Made by a program: the position numbers and the translations under genes
Part shown: positions 9,655 through 19,400 of the stretch, in pieces
Layout of the letters: each line of letters begins with the position of its first letter
Numbering within the stretch: the first letter of the stretch is position 1
Notes under the pieces: generated by a model
Seen by the model: the letters and a program-made list of their open reading frames with translations, nothing else
Told to the model about the DNA's origin: nothing
Database searches by the model: none
DNA from: Histomonas meleagridis
Lineage: Eukaryota; Parabasalia; Tritrichomonadida; Dientamoebidae
DNA: 64,000 nt
Assembly (NCBI GenBank): GCA_020186115.1
Contig: WSYJ01000013.1
Location: 248,001 to 312,000 of the forward strand
Direction: 5' to 3'

Positions 9655-10100
9655 TTATTTTTTATCAGACGTTAATTTGGCTCCATTGTACGTTTAAATT
9701 ACGCGCAACTTTGTGTATAATAAACAAAGCTAAAATCAAAAATATATAAACCAAAAGCATTGTTTCTAAAATGCATTTAATGCACTTGGTTAATGTTGTA
9801 AGTCTTAGCTAATCTCAATTTTCAATTTAAATATTTCTAAAATTTTTGAAATTCTTTTACAAATTTCTCATTCTAACCTCTATAAGGAATAGACTTGATA
9901 AAAACAACTCAATTTACAAAAAGATATCTTATAATCGGATTCAAATCACTTAATGGTTTTATTTTTTAACCTTTAGATTTTTTTGAGTCATTTGATGATA
10001 AATTTTGTATTTAAGGAATATGATTTTATGCTAATCTCATGCACTAAAATCATTTCTTCCCAAAAATCGTACATGGTCAGACGGTTGCTTAAAGCAAATT
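9655..10100. other. Intergenic region, divergent promoters
   Basis: 446 bp of AT-rich DNA between the divergent coiled-coil and TMEM128-like genes. TAACGTCTGATAA lies just before the coiled-coil ATG (minus strand) and CAGACGGTTG just before the other. No gene seen. Confidence 0.4.
10078..10087. promoter_or_regulatory. ACGGTT motif upstream of TMEM128-like gene
   Basis: CAGACGGTTG, 14-23 bases before the ATG at 10101; a member of the recurrent AACGGTT set. Function inferred. Confidence 0.4.
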
Positions 10101-10577
10101 ATGAGAAGAAGAACAAATGATGGAGAACTTGACCCTCGACCTGGTGGTAACATGCCAGAACTCCCAATTGAAGAGAGATCAAAAGCAAGTATATTTGTTG
10201 GTCGAATCATTAGAACAATCGTTGTTGTAGCTCTTTTCCTTTATGTTTGCAAAATCACACATTTTCGACAAAAAGTTCTGTACGATGTTAGAATTAATAG
10301 GAATTTCCTCAAAATGTTTTATATGTTTACAGCAATATACATTGGTTGTTATTTGTACATGTTTTTCAAGATGTCTGTTTTCCGAAGACCAAAAATACCT
10401 GTCGAAAAGTGGGATGCCATCATGCCGATTCCTTTCTATGCTATGACCATTTGTCTTGTTTTAATGGTGATATGTTTCATATTTGCAATGTGGCGAACTT
10501 TCCAACTAATGACATTCGTTATTGGTGCCCTTGGATTCCTTTCTGTTGTTTTTGTCATACAATGGATTCCAATTTAA
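10101..10577 (+). CDS. TMEM128-like four-pass membrane protein
   Basis: 158 residues. A polar N-terminus of about 30 residues (RRRTNDGELDPRPGG) precedes four hydrophobic segments at roughly 32-50, 70-88, 107-127 and 133-155. Length, topology and the C-terminal pattern (a charged stretch ending EKWDAIMPIP, then two closely spaced membrane helices) resemble the TMEM128 family of small four-pass proteins with no settled function. No signal peptide and no catalytic residues. The ATG at 10101 sits 14 bases after an ACGGTT motif. The family match is by eye and only moderately sure; the membrane topology is clear. Confidence 0.7.
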   Translation: MRRRTNDGELDPRPGGNMPELPIEERSKASIFVGRIIRTIVVVALFLYVCKITHFRQKVLYDVRINRNFLKMFYMFTAIYIGCYLYMFFKMSVFRRPKIPVEKWDAIMPIPFYAMTICLVLMVICFIFAMWRTFQLMTFVIGALGFLSVVFVIQWIPI

Positions 10578-10669
10578 ATTTATATAAATTTATATTATAT
10601 TTGAATTTTCACAACAAGAAGCTATTCATTTACTAAACAAATTATTTTTTTATGTTGTTGTATGTTTAG

Positions 10670-11317
10670 TTAATTTTTCTTGACAAGTGACTTGTAAAGA
10701 ATTTCATGATCATACTCATGTGCATTTTCAGGATCATAAACGGTTGGTGATGTTTTATGCTGTACATACTTCATTGAGTTGAAGAATGCGCGTCCTACTA
10801 CATTTTCTTTGAAAATTGATAACATGACAGAGTCAAGTTTTTGCTTTAACGTAATTAATTCGACAGCCTGCAAAAGGAATCTTCCAAGTCCTTTCCTGAA
10901 ATACTTTGGTTCAATCTGAATATCATAAATAAATGAAGATGCTTCTCCATTTTCAAGTTCAAAACGAAAGTGGATGAATCCGATAGGTTCTTTGTTTGAA
11001 AAAGCAATTAAAAATCTTGCTGATTCATGTATAAGTTCGCCCTCTTTTGAATCAGGATTCCATCCCCATGTATTTTCATATATGGTTTTCATATTTGTTT
11101 CAATAAGCTTAAGAGCCCATTCTAAAATGCCTTCAGGAAATTTATTGAATGCAGCAATTTCTGCATTTATTCCATTTTTATTAAATTCTTTGAACATTGG
11201 AACAAGTGTCAAAAGATCTTCAATTTGTTCGCAATCCTTGATCAATTGACGCTTTCGGTTAAGCATTTCCGTTTCTTTTTTGCGTTCTTCCTTTCTGGCC
11301 TTTGCTTTGGTGGACAT
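10670..11317 (-). CDS. NAA40: NAA40-like N-alpha-acetyltransferase (NatD)
   Basis: 215 residues from the ATG MSTKAKARKEER. A basic leader is followed by a GNAT fold: TNMKTIYENTWGWN matches the NatD hallmark before the first core strand; SFIYDIQIEPKYFRKGLGRFLL carries the acetyl-CoA pyrophosphate-binding loop (R-K-G-L-G-R); NVVGRAFFNSMKY follows. NatD acetylates the N-terminal serine of histones H2A and H4 and is very substrate-specific. Length fits the family (about 200-240). The frame is open further upstream to 11461, but only from a TTG and with non-homologous sequence, so that extension is rejected. The 3' end is convergent with the TMEM128-like gene, about 90 bases apart. Confidence 0.9.
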   Translation of the reverse strand: MSTKAKARKEERKKETEMLNRKRQLIKDCEQIEDLLTLVPMFKEFNKNGINAEIAAFNKFPEGILEWALKLIETNMKTIYENTWGWNPDSKEGELIHESARFLIAFSNKEPIGFIHFRFELENGEASSFIYDIQIEPKYFRKGLGRFLLQAVELITLKQKLDSVMLSIFKENVVGRAFFNSMKYVQHKTSPTVYDPENAHEYDHEILYKSLVKKN

Positions 11318-11496
11318 TTGAACTTGACGGCAAAAGTCGGTCAAATATTTAATGGAACACTGAACGTTTATTTTATCAACTTGCTTTGAACCACTTTCGA
11401 ACCAAAACAAGCTATTAACACGATGCTTCAATTCCACTAAAAAGTAGAAATAAAATTGCAAAGAAAATTAAAAAAAAATCAATTAATTTTACTTAT

Positions 11497-11847
11497 TTAA
11501 CCAAATTGTTGTAGCTTACTCTTCATTTGTTGGATGTCTACACCAGTAATTGAGGCGAGCTCTTGAATTTGTGAGCCTTGGTCAGCTTTGAAGAATTTGA
11601 TGTGTGGAATAGAGTTAATTCCAAAATGATTTGTTAAGTCACGGCATTCATCGATATTTATTTTTAGAAATTGTACCTTTGGGTTTTCAGCAGCTATTGC
11701 TGGTAAATTGTCTCCAAGACGATTACATGGAGGACACCATGTTGCAAAGAAATCAACAACAACAAGGCATCCAGCCTCAGCAATTTGTCGGTTCAAGTCT
11801 TCGAGCTTTCCGTTGAATGGCATTAAGTTATTGGGGTTTTCAACCAT
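11497..11847 (-). CDS. Thioredoxin
   Basis: 116 residues with the thioredoxin fold: beta strand LVVVDFFATWCPPC, with active-site W37-C38-P39-P40-C41; NPKVQFLKINIDEC; then the cis-proline loop NSIPHIKFF. The active site is CPPC rather than the usual CGPC, a variant seen in some eukaryotic thioredoxins that tends to shift redox potential. By family knowledge it reduces protein disulfides using thioredoxin reductase; in microaerophilic trichomonads this system is a main peroxide defence together with peroxiredoxin. No targeting signal, so probably cytosolic. The ATG at 11847 is used; three upstream codons (from TTG) are not. AAACGGTTT lies 27-35 bases upstream. Confidence 0.95.
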   Translation of the reverse strand: MVENPNNLMPFNGKLEDLNRQIAEAGCLVVVDFFATWCPPCNRLGDNLPAIAAENPKVQFLKINIDECRDLTNHFGINSIPHIKFFKADQGSQIQELASITGVDIQQMKSKLQQFG

Positions 11848-11873
11848 TGTGTGCAAAAATTTGCAAATACTTT

Positions 11874-11882
11874 AAACGGTTT
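11874..11882. promoter_or_regulatory. AACGGTT motif upstream of thioredoxin
   Basis: AAACGGTTT, 27-35 bases before the thioredoxin ATG (minus strand, read there as AAACCGTTT). Part of the recurrent set. Confidence 0.45.
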
Positions 11883-12066
11883 CTAAATGAACATAGATAT
11901 TGAAAGAAAGAAAATGACAACAGTAATTGAGATAAAATAAAGTGACATCAAATACCCTTTCTAAAAACAATCGTTAGAACAAAAATAATTATTCCGAAAT
12001 TTTGTTATTCACAATAAAATTGAGGCAATACAAAACTTTATTTAAAATCAGCAACAAATTTCGATC

Positions 12067-13203
12067 CTATTTTGGATTTTTCAAAAGATCATTGATTGAA
12101 TCGAGGAGCTCTTGTGCCCTTAACTGAATTTCTATTTTAATATCCGCACCAGTTGTCTTCAAAAGAACACCATAATCTGCTTTTTCTGCAGATTCAACTT
12201 TGTTTAATTCGATAACTTTTTTTGTTTCACAAAACTTACTTCTAGAAAGAAGTTCTCTTTTCTCTTTCGAAATAAGTATCATATCATTAAACAAAATGAG
12301 TTCAGTTGATTTTTCTTTTGGTTGGAATCTTGAAATAATTCTTCGGTCATCATTAAGAAGTTTTGGGCAATTACGAATTGTACGTTCGAGATCAATAAGT
12401 TGTCCTCTCCGATTTGCTTCCGCAATGCTTTTGTCTGCAATTTGTGCTTCTCGTTGTAACTTTTTGATTGCATCTTCGAGCGGTTTATGATCGACGTGGA
12501 ATTCGGGAGTCGCCTTAAGCACTTCGCGAAGAAGAAGAACATATTTTGGCATGCGCTGAACGGGCGCAACCACTAGGGAAGAAAATGGGAGATTTTCACT
12601 TTCAATTTGATCGAGTTCTTTGATAAAAGCCTTATTTTCAAGGCTTAATTGATGAAATATTCCAGATATGTTGAGATAGTTGGAAATGTAGGGAATAAAA
12701 ACTGGAATGAGATCAAGTTTTTGATTGAATATATTGCCAATTTCAGCTTTCTTAGCACCACGAGATACTTCTTCTTCAAAGACTTTGACAGCAATTTTGC
12801 TTGTGGTTGATAGTTTAATTAATGGTCCAAAATAACTTTGATTTTGTTTTTCTGTTAAATATTTGGAAAGAAGAGGTTGGTAAACTTCTAAAATGATGCT
12901 TATATATTTTTGATATGAATACTCACTACTAACAATTTCATCAATTGCATATTGGCGGCGACGCAACATCTTAGGATCAAACTCTGGTTCAGGTATTTTG
13001 AAAGCACCACCCTTGGATTCTTTAGTAAGATGTTTTGGACGTGGGAACTTTAGAACAACATATAATATGTATACATATACATGAAATACTATGGAAATAA
13101 TATATTTGGATATAGATTCTGCAATTCCGCAAAGCATATTGGTTACAAAGTGCAGGGTTCCAGAAAGAAAATCAGCGCTAGAATCGAATTCGCTCTGGCT
13201 CAT
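12067..13203 (-). CDS. RhoGEF (DH-PH) with N-terminal hydrophobic segment
   Basis: 378 residues from MSQSEFDSSA. A hydrophobic stretch at about 33-58 (ISKYIISIVFHVYVYILY) could be a membrane anchor. The DH domain runs from about 88 to 275: conserved region 1 (AIDEIVSSEYSYQKYISII) and conserved region 3 (SSLVVAPVQRMPKYVLLLRE), where QRMPKY is the hallmark Rho-contact helix. A PH-like domain follows (about 290-375, with TELILFNDMILISK). DH-PH proteins load Rho/Rac GTPases with GTP; trichomonads have expanded Rac families driving amoeboid adhesion. A PAK-type Rac effector lies at 60471-61802 but is unlinked. The frame runs upstream to a TTG at 13224; the ATG at 13203 is preferred. Confidence 0.88.
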   Translation of the reverse strand: MSQSEFDSSADFLSGTLHFVTNMLCGIAESISKYIISIVFHVYVYILYVVLKFPRPKHLTKESKGGAFKIPEPEFDPKMLRRRQYAIDEIVSSEYSYQKYISIILEVYQPLLSKYLTEKQNQSYFGPLIKLSTTSKIAVKVFEEEVSRGAKKAEIGNIFNQKLDLIPVFIPYISNYLNISGIFHQLSLENKAFIKELDQIESENLPFSSLVVAPVQRMPKYVLLLREVLKATPEFHVDHKPLEDAIKKLQREAQIADKSIAEANRRGQLIDLERTIRNCPKLLNDDRRIISRFQPKEKSTELILFNDMILISKEKRELLSRSKFCETKKVIELNKVESAEKADYGVLLKTTGADIKIEIQLRAQELLDSINDLLKNPK

Positions 13204-13234
13204 CTGAACGATAGAAGTTTTCAATAACAGGAAA

Positions 13235-13248
13235 CCGTTTATAAACGG
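13235..13248. promoter_or_regulatory. Palindromic double AACGG element upstream of RhoGEF
   Basis: CCGTTTATAAACGG is a perfect 14-bp palindrome made of two inverted AACGG half-sites, 32-45 bases upstream of the RhoGEF ATG. AAAAAGTGCG follows at once. Likely a two-site version of the AACGGTT motif found singly elsewhere. Confidence 0.5.
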
Positions 13249-13456
13249 ATTGAAAAAGTGCGTTCACCACAGAAAATTTCAATGAAGTAACTGCGCAACT
13301 TCTCACTTTTGACAAAATTTAATTAACATGTTACGATAGAACTTTTTGAAAGCAGATTAAATTGGAATTGATCGTTATAAACATTTTTGGTGCTTCAACA
13401 AATAAAAAAATAATTTAGCGATATTTTTTATTATTAATAGTAACTCTAGTGTTAAT

Positions 13457-15709
13457 TTAATCACTTATAAAAAATTCTGTAAATTGTTGCACCAAATTTA
13501 TATTATTTTTCAGTGCAAATTTATTTAAAAGTCCATATATGTACATCCATCCTTCTCTTATATAGTTTGGAGGTCTTTTCATTTTGTTTAAGTTTTTATC
13601 AGCGACTTTGAAATAGTAACAAAAAAATTGAGAAAACTCTAATTTACATTTGCTTATTATTGAAATAAATGAGTTATACACTGCCAATTCTAAATCATTT
13701 GCTTTTTTTATATTCTTAAATCGATTTTTGAGCATTAAAATAATTTCAGGCACAAATCTAACGACTGTTTGGTAGTGGACTTTAAATAAATTTTTCATAA
13801 AAATTTGTAACTTTTCAACTTCATTTTGCTTTAACAAAACTTTTGTTGGATCAAACTCTAAACACTGAACTAATTCATTCGATATTTTCATCTGATCAAA
13901 GTCATAAACCTCATTTAAAACTTTCCAGAAAATAGTGCTGTTGTAATCAATCTCATTAGTTTTGAAGTTTGTGGTATTTAGGTTAAGGGTCACGTATAAC
14001 ATTAAGTTGTATAAGTTTCGTGACATCAAATTTTCGATTTCATTTATCGAATTTTCACAATTTTTGATCGCGAGTATGACATCTAAGTCATTGATTTTCT
14101 TGATGTATTTATTTGATAATTTCTTCCAGAAATATATTTGGAACTCAGGATCGGAAATTACTGCCTCAATATCTCGAAATGTTTGAACCTCCGGACATTC
14201 AAGAATTTGATGATTTGGATTAAATGCATGATTTTCTTGATTAACATTTTGATTTTCTTGATTAGGATTTTGATTTTCTTGATTAACATTTTGATTTTCT
14301 TGATGAACATTTTGATTTTCTTGATGAACATTTTGATTCTCTTGATTAGAATTTTGATTTTCTTGATTAGGATTTTGATTTTCTTGATGAACATTTTGAT
14401 TCTCTTGATTAGATGTTTGTTTCTTTAAATGGTCATTCAGAATTAGAAAGAAATCAATTGGATCGCATTTATATTTTTCGGATGTTTTAATAATTTGGTT
14501 AAAAATCAATTTAAATTTAAATTCATTTTTTCCGATAATATATTTCTTTTCTTGGAATAAAAATCCTTTTTGATATAATTCATCCAGTTCATTCATTTTA
14601 TTACCAAAGTTTCCGCCCAAGTGTATATGAATTTGATACAGTGTTGTAGAATAATTCATTTTAAACGTATCTTTAAATGGTAAATTAACCAAACTTTGGA
14701 ACTTTTTATCAGTAAAGTTAAGAATTATACCATGTAATAATTTGATTTCGCACATAGATGCATAAAATGGGAACCATGTAAAATATGGTGTATCCTTTTT
14801 TACCATGTTCATGTATGAGAAACTGCCGTAAACCCTCAAATCGAGTGGACGATAGAATCTTTGGCATGAAAATGTTTCCATTATCCGCTTAAACTTTTCA
14901 CTATCAGGCTGAATGTTTAGAAGAAAGTTTGCAAAGTCATTGTCATAATAACGAATTTTGAATTGTGGTACTAAAAGTGTATCAATAAATATTAATTTAA
15001 ATAAAATAGGATCAGTGCCTCGTATAATATTAAAATGCTCATATGTAAGAAATTTGCATGCATGTTGAATTGACAAAATAAGTTTTTCGAATGGTTCTAT
15101 TTTTTCAACTGTTGAAAATGAATATTCGGCATATTTCTCAAATAAAGAACTTAGGAACATTGGATATGATTCGAAAAATGAGCTGCAAAGGTGACATTTA
15201 ACTTTTGGGTTGCATTCAATTTGGAGTATTGTTTTGATAATTGCTACAGCAAAATTAAATGTCTCTGGCAAAGAATAGTAGCAAAAGAGAGATGGGAAAG
15301 TAACATGAGCAAATAAATATAAAAAATCTTCATTATTTTCAAAAAATTTTTTAATACTTTCAGTTAAATCACGTTTCCTGTCGCTAAGAAAAATATCAGT
15401 GAACGCATATTCAATAACCTGTGCATATGGGTGCTTGAATCTTTTACTAAAAATTTCTATATTTTCATAATTTTCATAAAGTTCAAATATTTTTGAATAA
15501 TCGATTTTAAACTCTTTTTTGCTAAAATAGTTGGCAGTGATATAAGCTGACATTTGCAAATTTATTAATAGATCAATATAATGTTCAAATAAAGATTTTG
15601 CATAATTTTTATATATTTTGTTAACAGGATAATACCAATCCACTTGATTCCGCAACTTTAGTGCTTTGTTATATAAGGTTTCAGGTGGATCCTGTATGTT
15701 TGGCTGCAT
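13457..15709 (-). CDS. Large helical protein with QENQN minisatellite, unknown function
   Basis: 750 residues, rich in Phe, Ile, Asn and Lys and predicted to be mostly helical (alpha-solenoid-like), with no signal peptide or membrane segment. At about residues 435-500 it is interrupted by about nine copies of a seven-residue unit, QENQN followed by two variable residues (VH, PN, SN, VN), encoded by a 21-bp minisatellite. The rest shows no catalytic motif I know. It resembles large trichomonad proteins of unknown role, but I cannot name a family. ATG at 15709; TTAACGGTTA lies 52-61 bases upstream. Convergence with no close neighbour gives no functional hint. Confidence 0.75.
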   Translation of the reverse strand: MQPNIQDPPETLYNKALKLRNQVDWYYPVNKIYKNYAKSLFEHYIDLLINLQMSAYITANYFSKKEFKIDYSKIFELYENYENIEIFSKRFKHPYAQVIEYAFTDIFLSDRKRDLTESIKKFFENNEDFLYLFAHVTFPSLFCYYSLPETFNFAVAIIKTILQIECNPKVKCHLCSSFFESYPMFLSSLFEKYAEYSFSTVEKIEPFEKLILSIQHACKFLTYEHFNIIRGTDPILFKLIFIDTLLVPQFKIRYYDNDFANFLLNIQPDSEKFKRIMETFSCQRFYRPLDLRVYGSFSYMNMVKKDTPYFTWFPFYASMCEIKLLHGIILNFTDKKFQSLVNLPFKDTFKMNYSTTLYQIHIHLGGNFGNKMNELDELYQKGFLFQEKKYIIGKNEFKFKLIFNQIIKTSEKYKCDPIDFFLILNDHLKKQTSNQENQNVHQENQNPNQENQNSNQENQNVHQENQNVHQENQNVNQENQNPNQENQNVNQENHAFNPNHQILECPEVQTFRDIEAVISDPEFQIYFWKKLSNKYIKKINDLDVILAIKNCENSINEIENLMSRNLYNLMLYVTLNLNTTNFKTNEIDYNSTIFWKVLNEVYDFDQMKISNELVQCLEFDPTKVLLKQNEVEKLQIFMKNLFKVHYQTVVRFVPEIILMLKNRFKNIKKANDLELAVYNSFISIISKCKLEFSQFFCYYFKVADKNLNKMKRPPNYIREGWMYIYGLLNKFALKNNINLVQQFTEFFISD
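14231..14414. repeat. 21-bp coding minisatellite (about nine units)
   Basis: Tandem units of about 21 bp (plus-strand reading ATTTTGATTTTCTTGATTA, varying at the end) inside the minus-strand gene at 13457-15709. Each unit encodes QENQNxx. Variable positions sit at the last two codons, and the array keeps the frame. All frames stay open here, producing false antisense reading frames. Confidence 0.9.
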
Positions 15710-16452
15710 AAATATGAAGAAAAATGTAATCAGAATTGCGTCGTTTGAAATTTCAATATGTTAACGGTTATCCATATCAGATGGGTGGGCAGAAATTTGA
15801 AGGATATTCGTAACGCAACAAATTCAGATCATATGTTGATTATAATATATATGAAATATTTGTTTTTATAAGCGATAATTCCTATCTACGAGAAAATACT
15901 CAGTATAAAATTAGTTTTCAAAATTTCGAAATTACAATTGACGATTCAATTTGTTAACATAATTTATTCTTCTAGGGGCTATAATCAAATTATAGTTCAT
16001 TGGAATATGGCGTTTTGAAAATCTTGTCTATTTTAGGAAATATATTATTGAAAATAGGATATATTAAGGCACACTTCTTAGGTTGTTTTGTACAGAAATT
16101 CTCAAAAATCAATCGAAACAATTTTCAATAAACATATATCATCAACCCTTGAAATTTAAAAGCAGAAAAGAGAGTGTGTAACAAAAAAAAATATCAAGTA
16201 AAATTTATGAAATTCTTCGAAAAAATGAAATTCAATGGGTTTTAGCAAAGGTTAAAAACTCATAGCGGAACGAGAATCGTGAAATAAACATTAAATTTTA
16301 CTGATGTTTCAAAGTAAAAAATTTTGTTCTGAAAAAAAATTCATAAATAAATACATATTCTTTAAATTAACAAATAAATTTTTATTATATATTTTTACAA
16401 ACGATTTTGTTACAATGATTTGCATTTTGAACATATGATATTAATATTCGCT
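15710..16452. other. Intergenic region, nothing coding seen
   Basis: 743 bp, very AT-rich. The right side carries the 3' flank of the BspA-like gene; the left side carries the promoter of the solenoid gene with TTAACGGTTA. No RNA gene or reading frame recognised. Confidence 0.4.
15761..15770. promoter_or_regulatory. AACGGTT motif upstream of the 750-residue gene
   Basis: TTAACGGTTA, 52-61 bases before the ATG at 15709. Part of the recurrent set. Confidence 0.4.
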
Positions 16453-19400
16453 TTATATCCAATTGTCATCTTCTTGTTGAACATATTCATCCATTTCATG
16501 TTGATCAATTTGTTCAAGCTGTTTTTTACTGTTGGATGAAAAACTTCTGGATAATATATGTGAGTTTTGTTGTAATTTTTGTTTTTGATTATGCCTAACA
16601 ACAAAAATAACAATTCCAATAATTAATATAACAGCAGCAATTGAACCGCAAACAATACCAATTAAAGCTTTAGTTGAAATATTTTGATTTTGTTGAGTAT
16701 ATGTTTGAATAATAGTAAAATAAAAATATGAATAAAAGATATAATACGTGGAATATTGGATAATGGTATAATTATAATAAATAAAATCGGAATAAATAAA
16801 TGTAGAAATGGAATTAGTCAATGTTTGAATGAACGATTTGGTTAAAAATGTATTGATGACTAATGTTTGGGTAATAGATAATGAATGTGTTAGTGTTAAT
16901 GAATATAATGTATTTGATTCTATAAAAATATTTGACTTTGTAAATGTGTTTGAATTCGAATGAGAAAATGAACTTGATTGTGTAAATGTATTTGTTGGCC
17001 ATGGATATTGATTACATTCACCGATCGATGATCCCTTGGAAACATTAAGGTTACCGAATGTTGTATCATTATATATATTTGATGTCATAACATATTGTGT
17101 CGAGATTTCACTAAATGCATAAGCATCTATAAATGGCAATGTATCACCTTTATAATAAATACAGCTGAGATTGCTGCAATCTTGAAATGCACAAAGTCCA
17201 ATTGATATTATACCTTCACCAATGATTGCTGTTATTAAGTTTTCACATTTATGAAAAGCATAACTTTTAATGTAAGTTACTGAATCTGGAATTGAAATCT
17301 TTCTTAAAGAATTACATTGATAAAATGAATATTCACCAATTACTTTAACATTTTTTCCAATAATAATGCTTTCTAATTTTGTACATGAGTAAAATGCATG
17401 ATTTCCAATCGAAGTAACTGAATCTGGAATAGTAATATTTACTAAAGAACTACATGAATGAAATGAATGTTCTCCAATTACTTTAACATTTTTTCCAATA
17501 ATAATGCTTTCTAATTTTGTACATGAGTAAAATGCATGATTTCCAATCGAAGTAACTGAATCTGGAATAGTAATATTTACTAAAGAACTACATGAATGAA
17601 ATGAATGTTCTCCAATTACTTTAACATTTTTTCCAATAATAATGCTTTCTAATTTTGTACATGAGTAAAATGCATGATTTCCAATCGAAGTAACTGAATC
17701 TGGAATTGTAATTTTTGTTAAATTTGAACATTTATGAAATGAATGTTCTCCAATCACTATAACATTTTTTCCTATAGTAACACTTTCTAATTTGAAACAT
17801 GAGTGAAATGTAGAATTTCCAATTGAAGTGACCAAATTAGGTATTATAATATTTACTAAAGAATTACATTGATAAAATGAATATTCACCAATTACTGTAA
17901 CATTTTTTCCTATAGTAACATTTTTTAATTTAGTACATAAGCGAAATGCATAACTTCCAATTGTAGATACTGAATCTGGAATTGAAATATTTATTAAATT
18001 TGAACATTTATAAAATGAATGTTCTCCAATTATTGTGACATTTTTTCCAATAATAATATTTTTTAAATTGTTACATTGATAAAATGCATAACATTCTATT
18101 GTTACAATTGAATTAGGAATTTCAAACTTTTCAGCAGTAATTCCTGCAGGATAACAAATAATAGTAGTATTATCATTATTATAAAGAATTCCATCATTTG
18201 AAGAATATTTCATATTTTTATCAGATACATTAATAAATTTAAGAACAGAACAACCTGCAAAAACACTTTCTCCAATTGAAGTGACTGATGTAGGAATTCT
18301 CATATCAACCAATGCTTCGCATGATTGAAATGCATTATTTCCAATATTTTGTAATTTAGAATTATCTTCAATAACAACTGCTTTTAAATTATAGCAATAA
18401 TAAAATGCATGATTACCAATTGAAATCACTTCATTTGGAATAGAAATACTTTCTAATTTCTTGCAAGAATAAAATGCATGATTACCAATTGAAGTTACTT
18501 TATTAGGAATGGAAATACTTTCTAAAAAAGAGCAATAATAAAATGCATGATTACCAATTGAAGTCACTTCATTTGGAATAGAAATACTTTCTAAAGAAGA
18601 GCAATAATGAAATGCATAATTTCCAATTTCATTTACATTTTCCCCAATTAATACATATGATAATGCATTACAACCATCAAATAAATTACTTTCAATTGAA
18701 GTTACCATATCTGGTATTGTAATTTTTTCTAATTTTGAACATTTATAAAATGCATAACTTCCAATTGTAGATACCGAATCTGGAATTGAAATATTTATTA
18801 AATTTGAACATTTATAAAATGAATGTTCTCCAATTATTGTGACATTTTTTCCAATAATAATATTTTTTAAATTGTTACATTGATAAAATGCATAACATTC
18901 TATTGTTACAATTGAATTAGGAATTTCAAACTTTTCAGCAGTAATTCCTGCAGGATAACAAATAATAGTAGTATTATCATTATTATAAAGAATTCCATCA
19001 TTTGAAGAATATTTCATATTTTTATCAGATACATTAATAAATTTAAGAACAGAACAACCTGCAAAAACTCCTTCTCCAATAAAAGTGACTGATGCTGGAA
19101 TGATGATATCTGATAATGATGAATTTGAAAATGCAAAATTTCCAATGGTTTCTACATGATCTCCAATTATAACTGTTTTAAGATTAAAGCAAAACGAAAA
19201 TGCATGATTACCAATTGAAGTGACTGATTGACCTATTTCTACTGATGTTAAATTATCCCATCCATAAAAAGAGTTCTCCTGAATTATGATTACATCACCG
19301 CTAAAATTAATGTATTTTGTTTGACTTTTATATTGATTTATTTCATCAAATTCACTAATATTGGTTATTGTAAGTGTAGAATTTGAAAAACATATTTCTG

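Noticed and set aside
11318..11461. Extended N-terminus of the NAA40-like enzyme
   Set aside because: Starts at TTG with sequence unlike the family; the ATG at 11317 opens the known basic leader.
14138..14428. Open frames on both strands over the QENQN repeat
   Set aside because: The 21-bp minisatellite keeps all frames open; the translations are simple Ile/Leu or Lys/Ile repeats.
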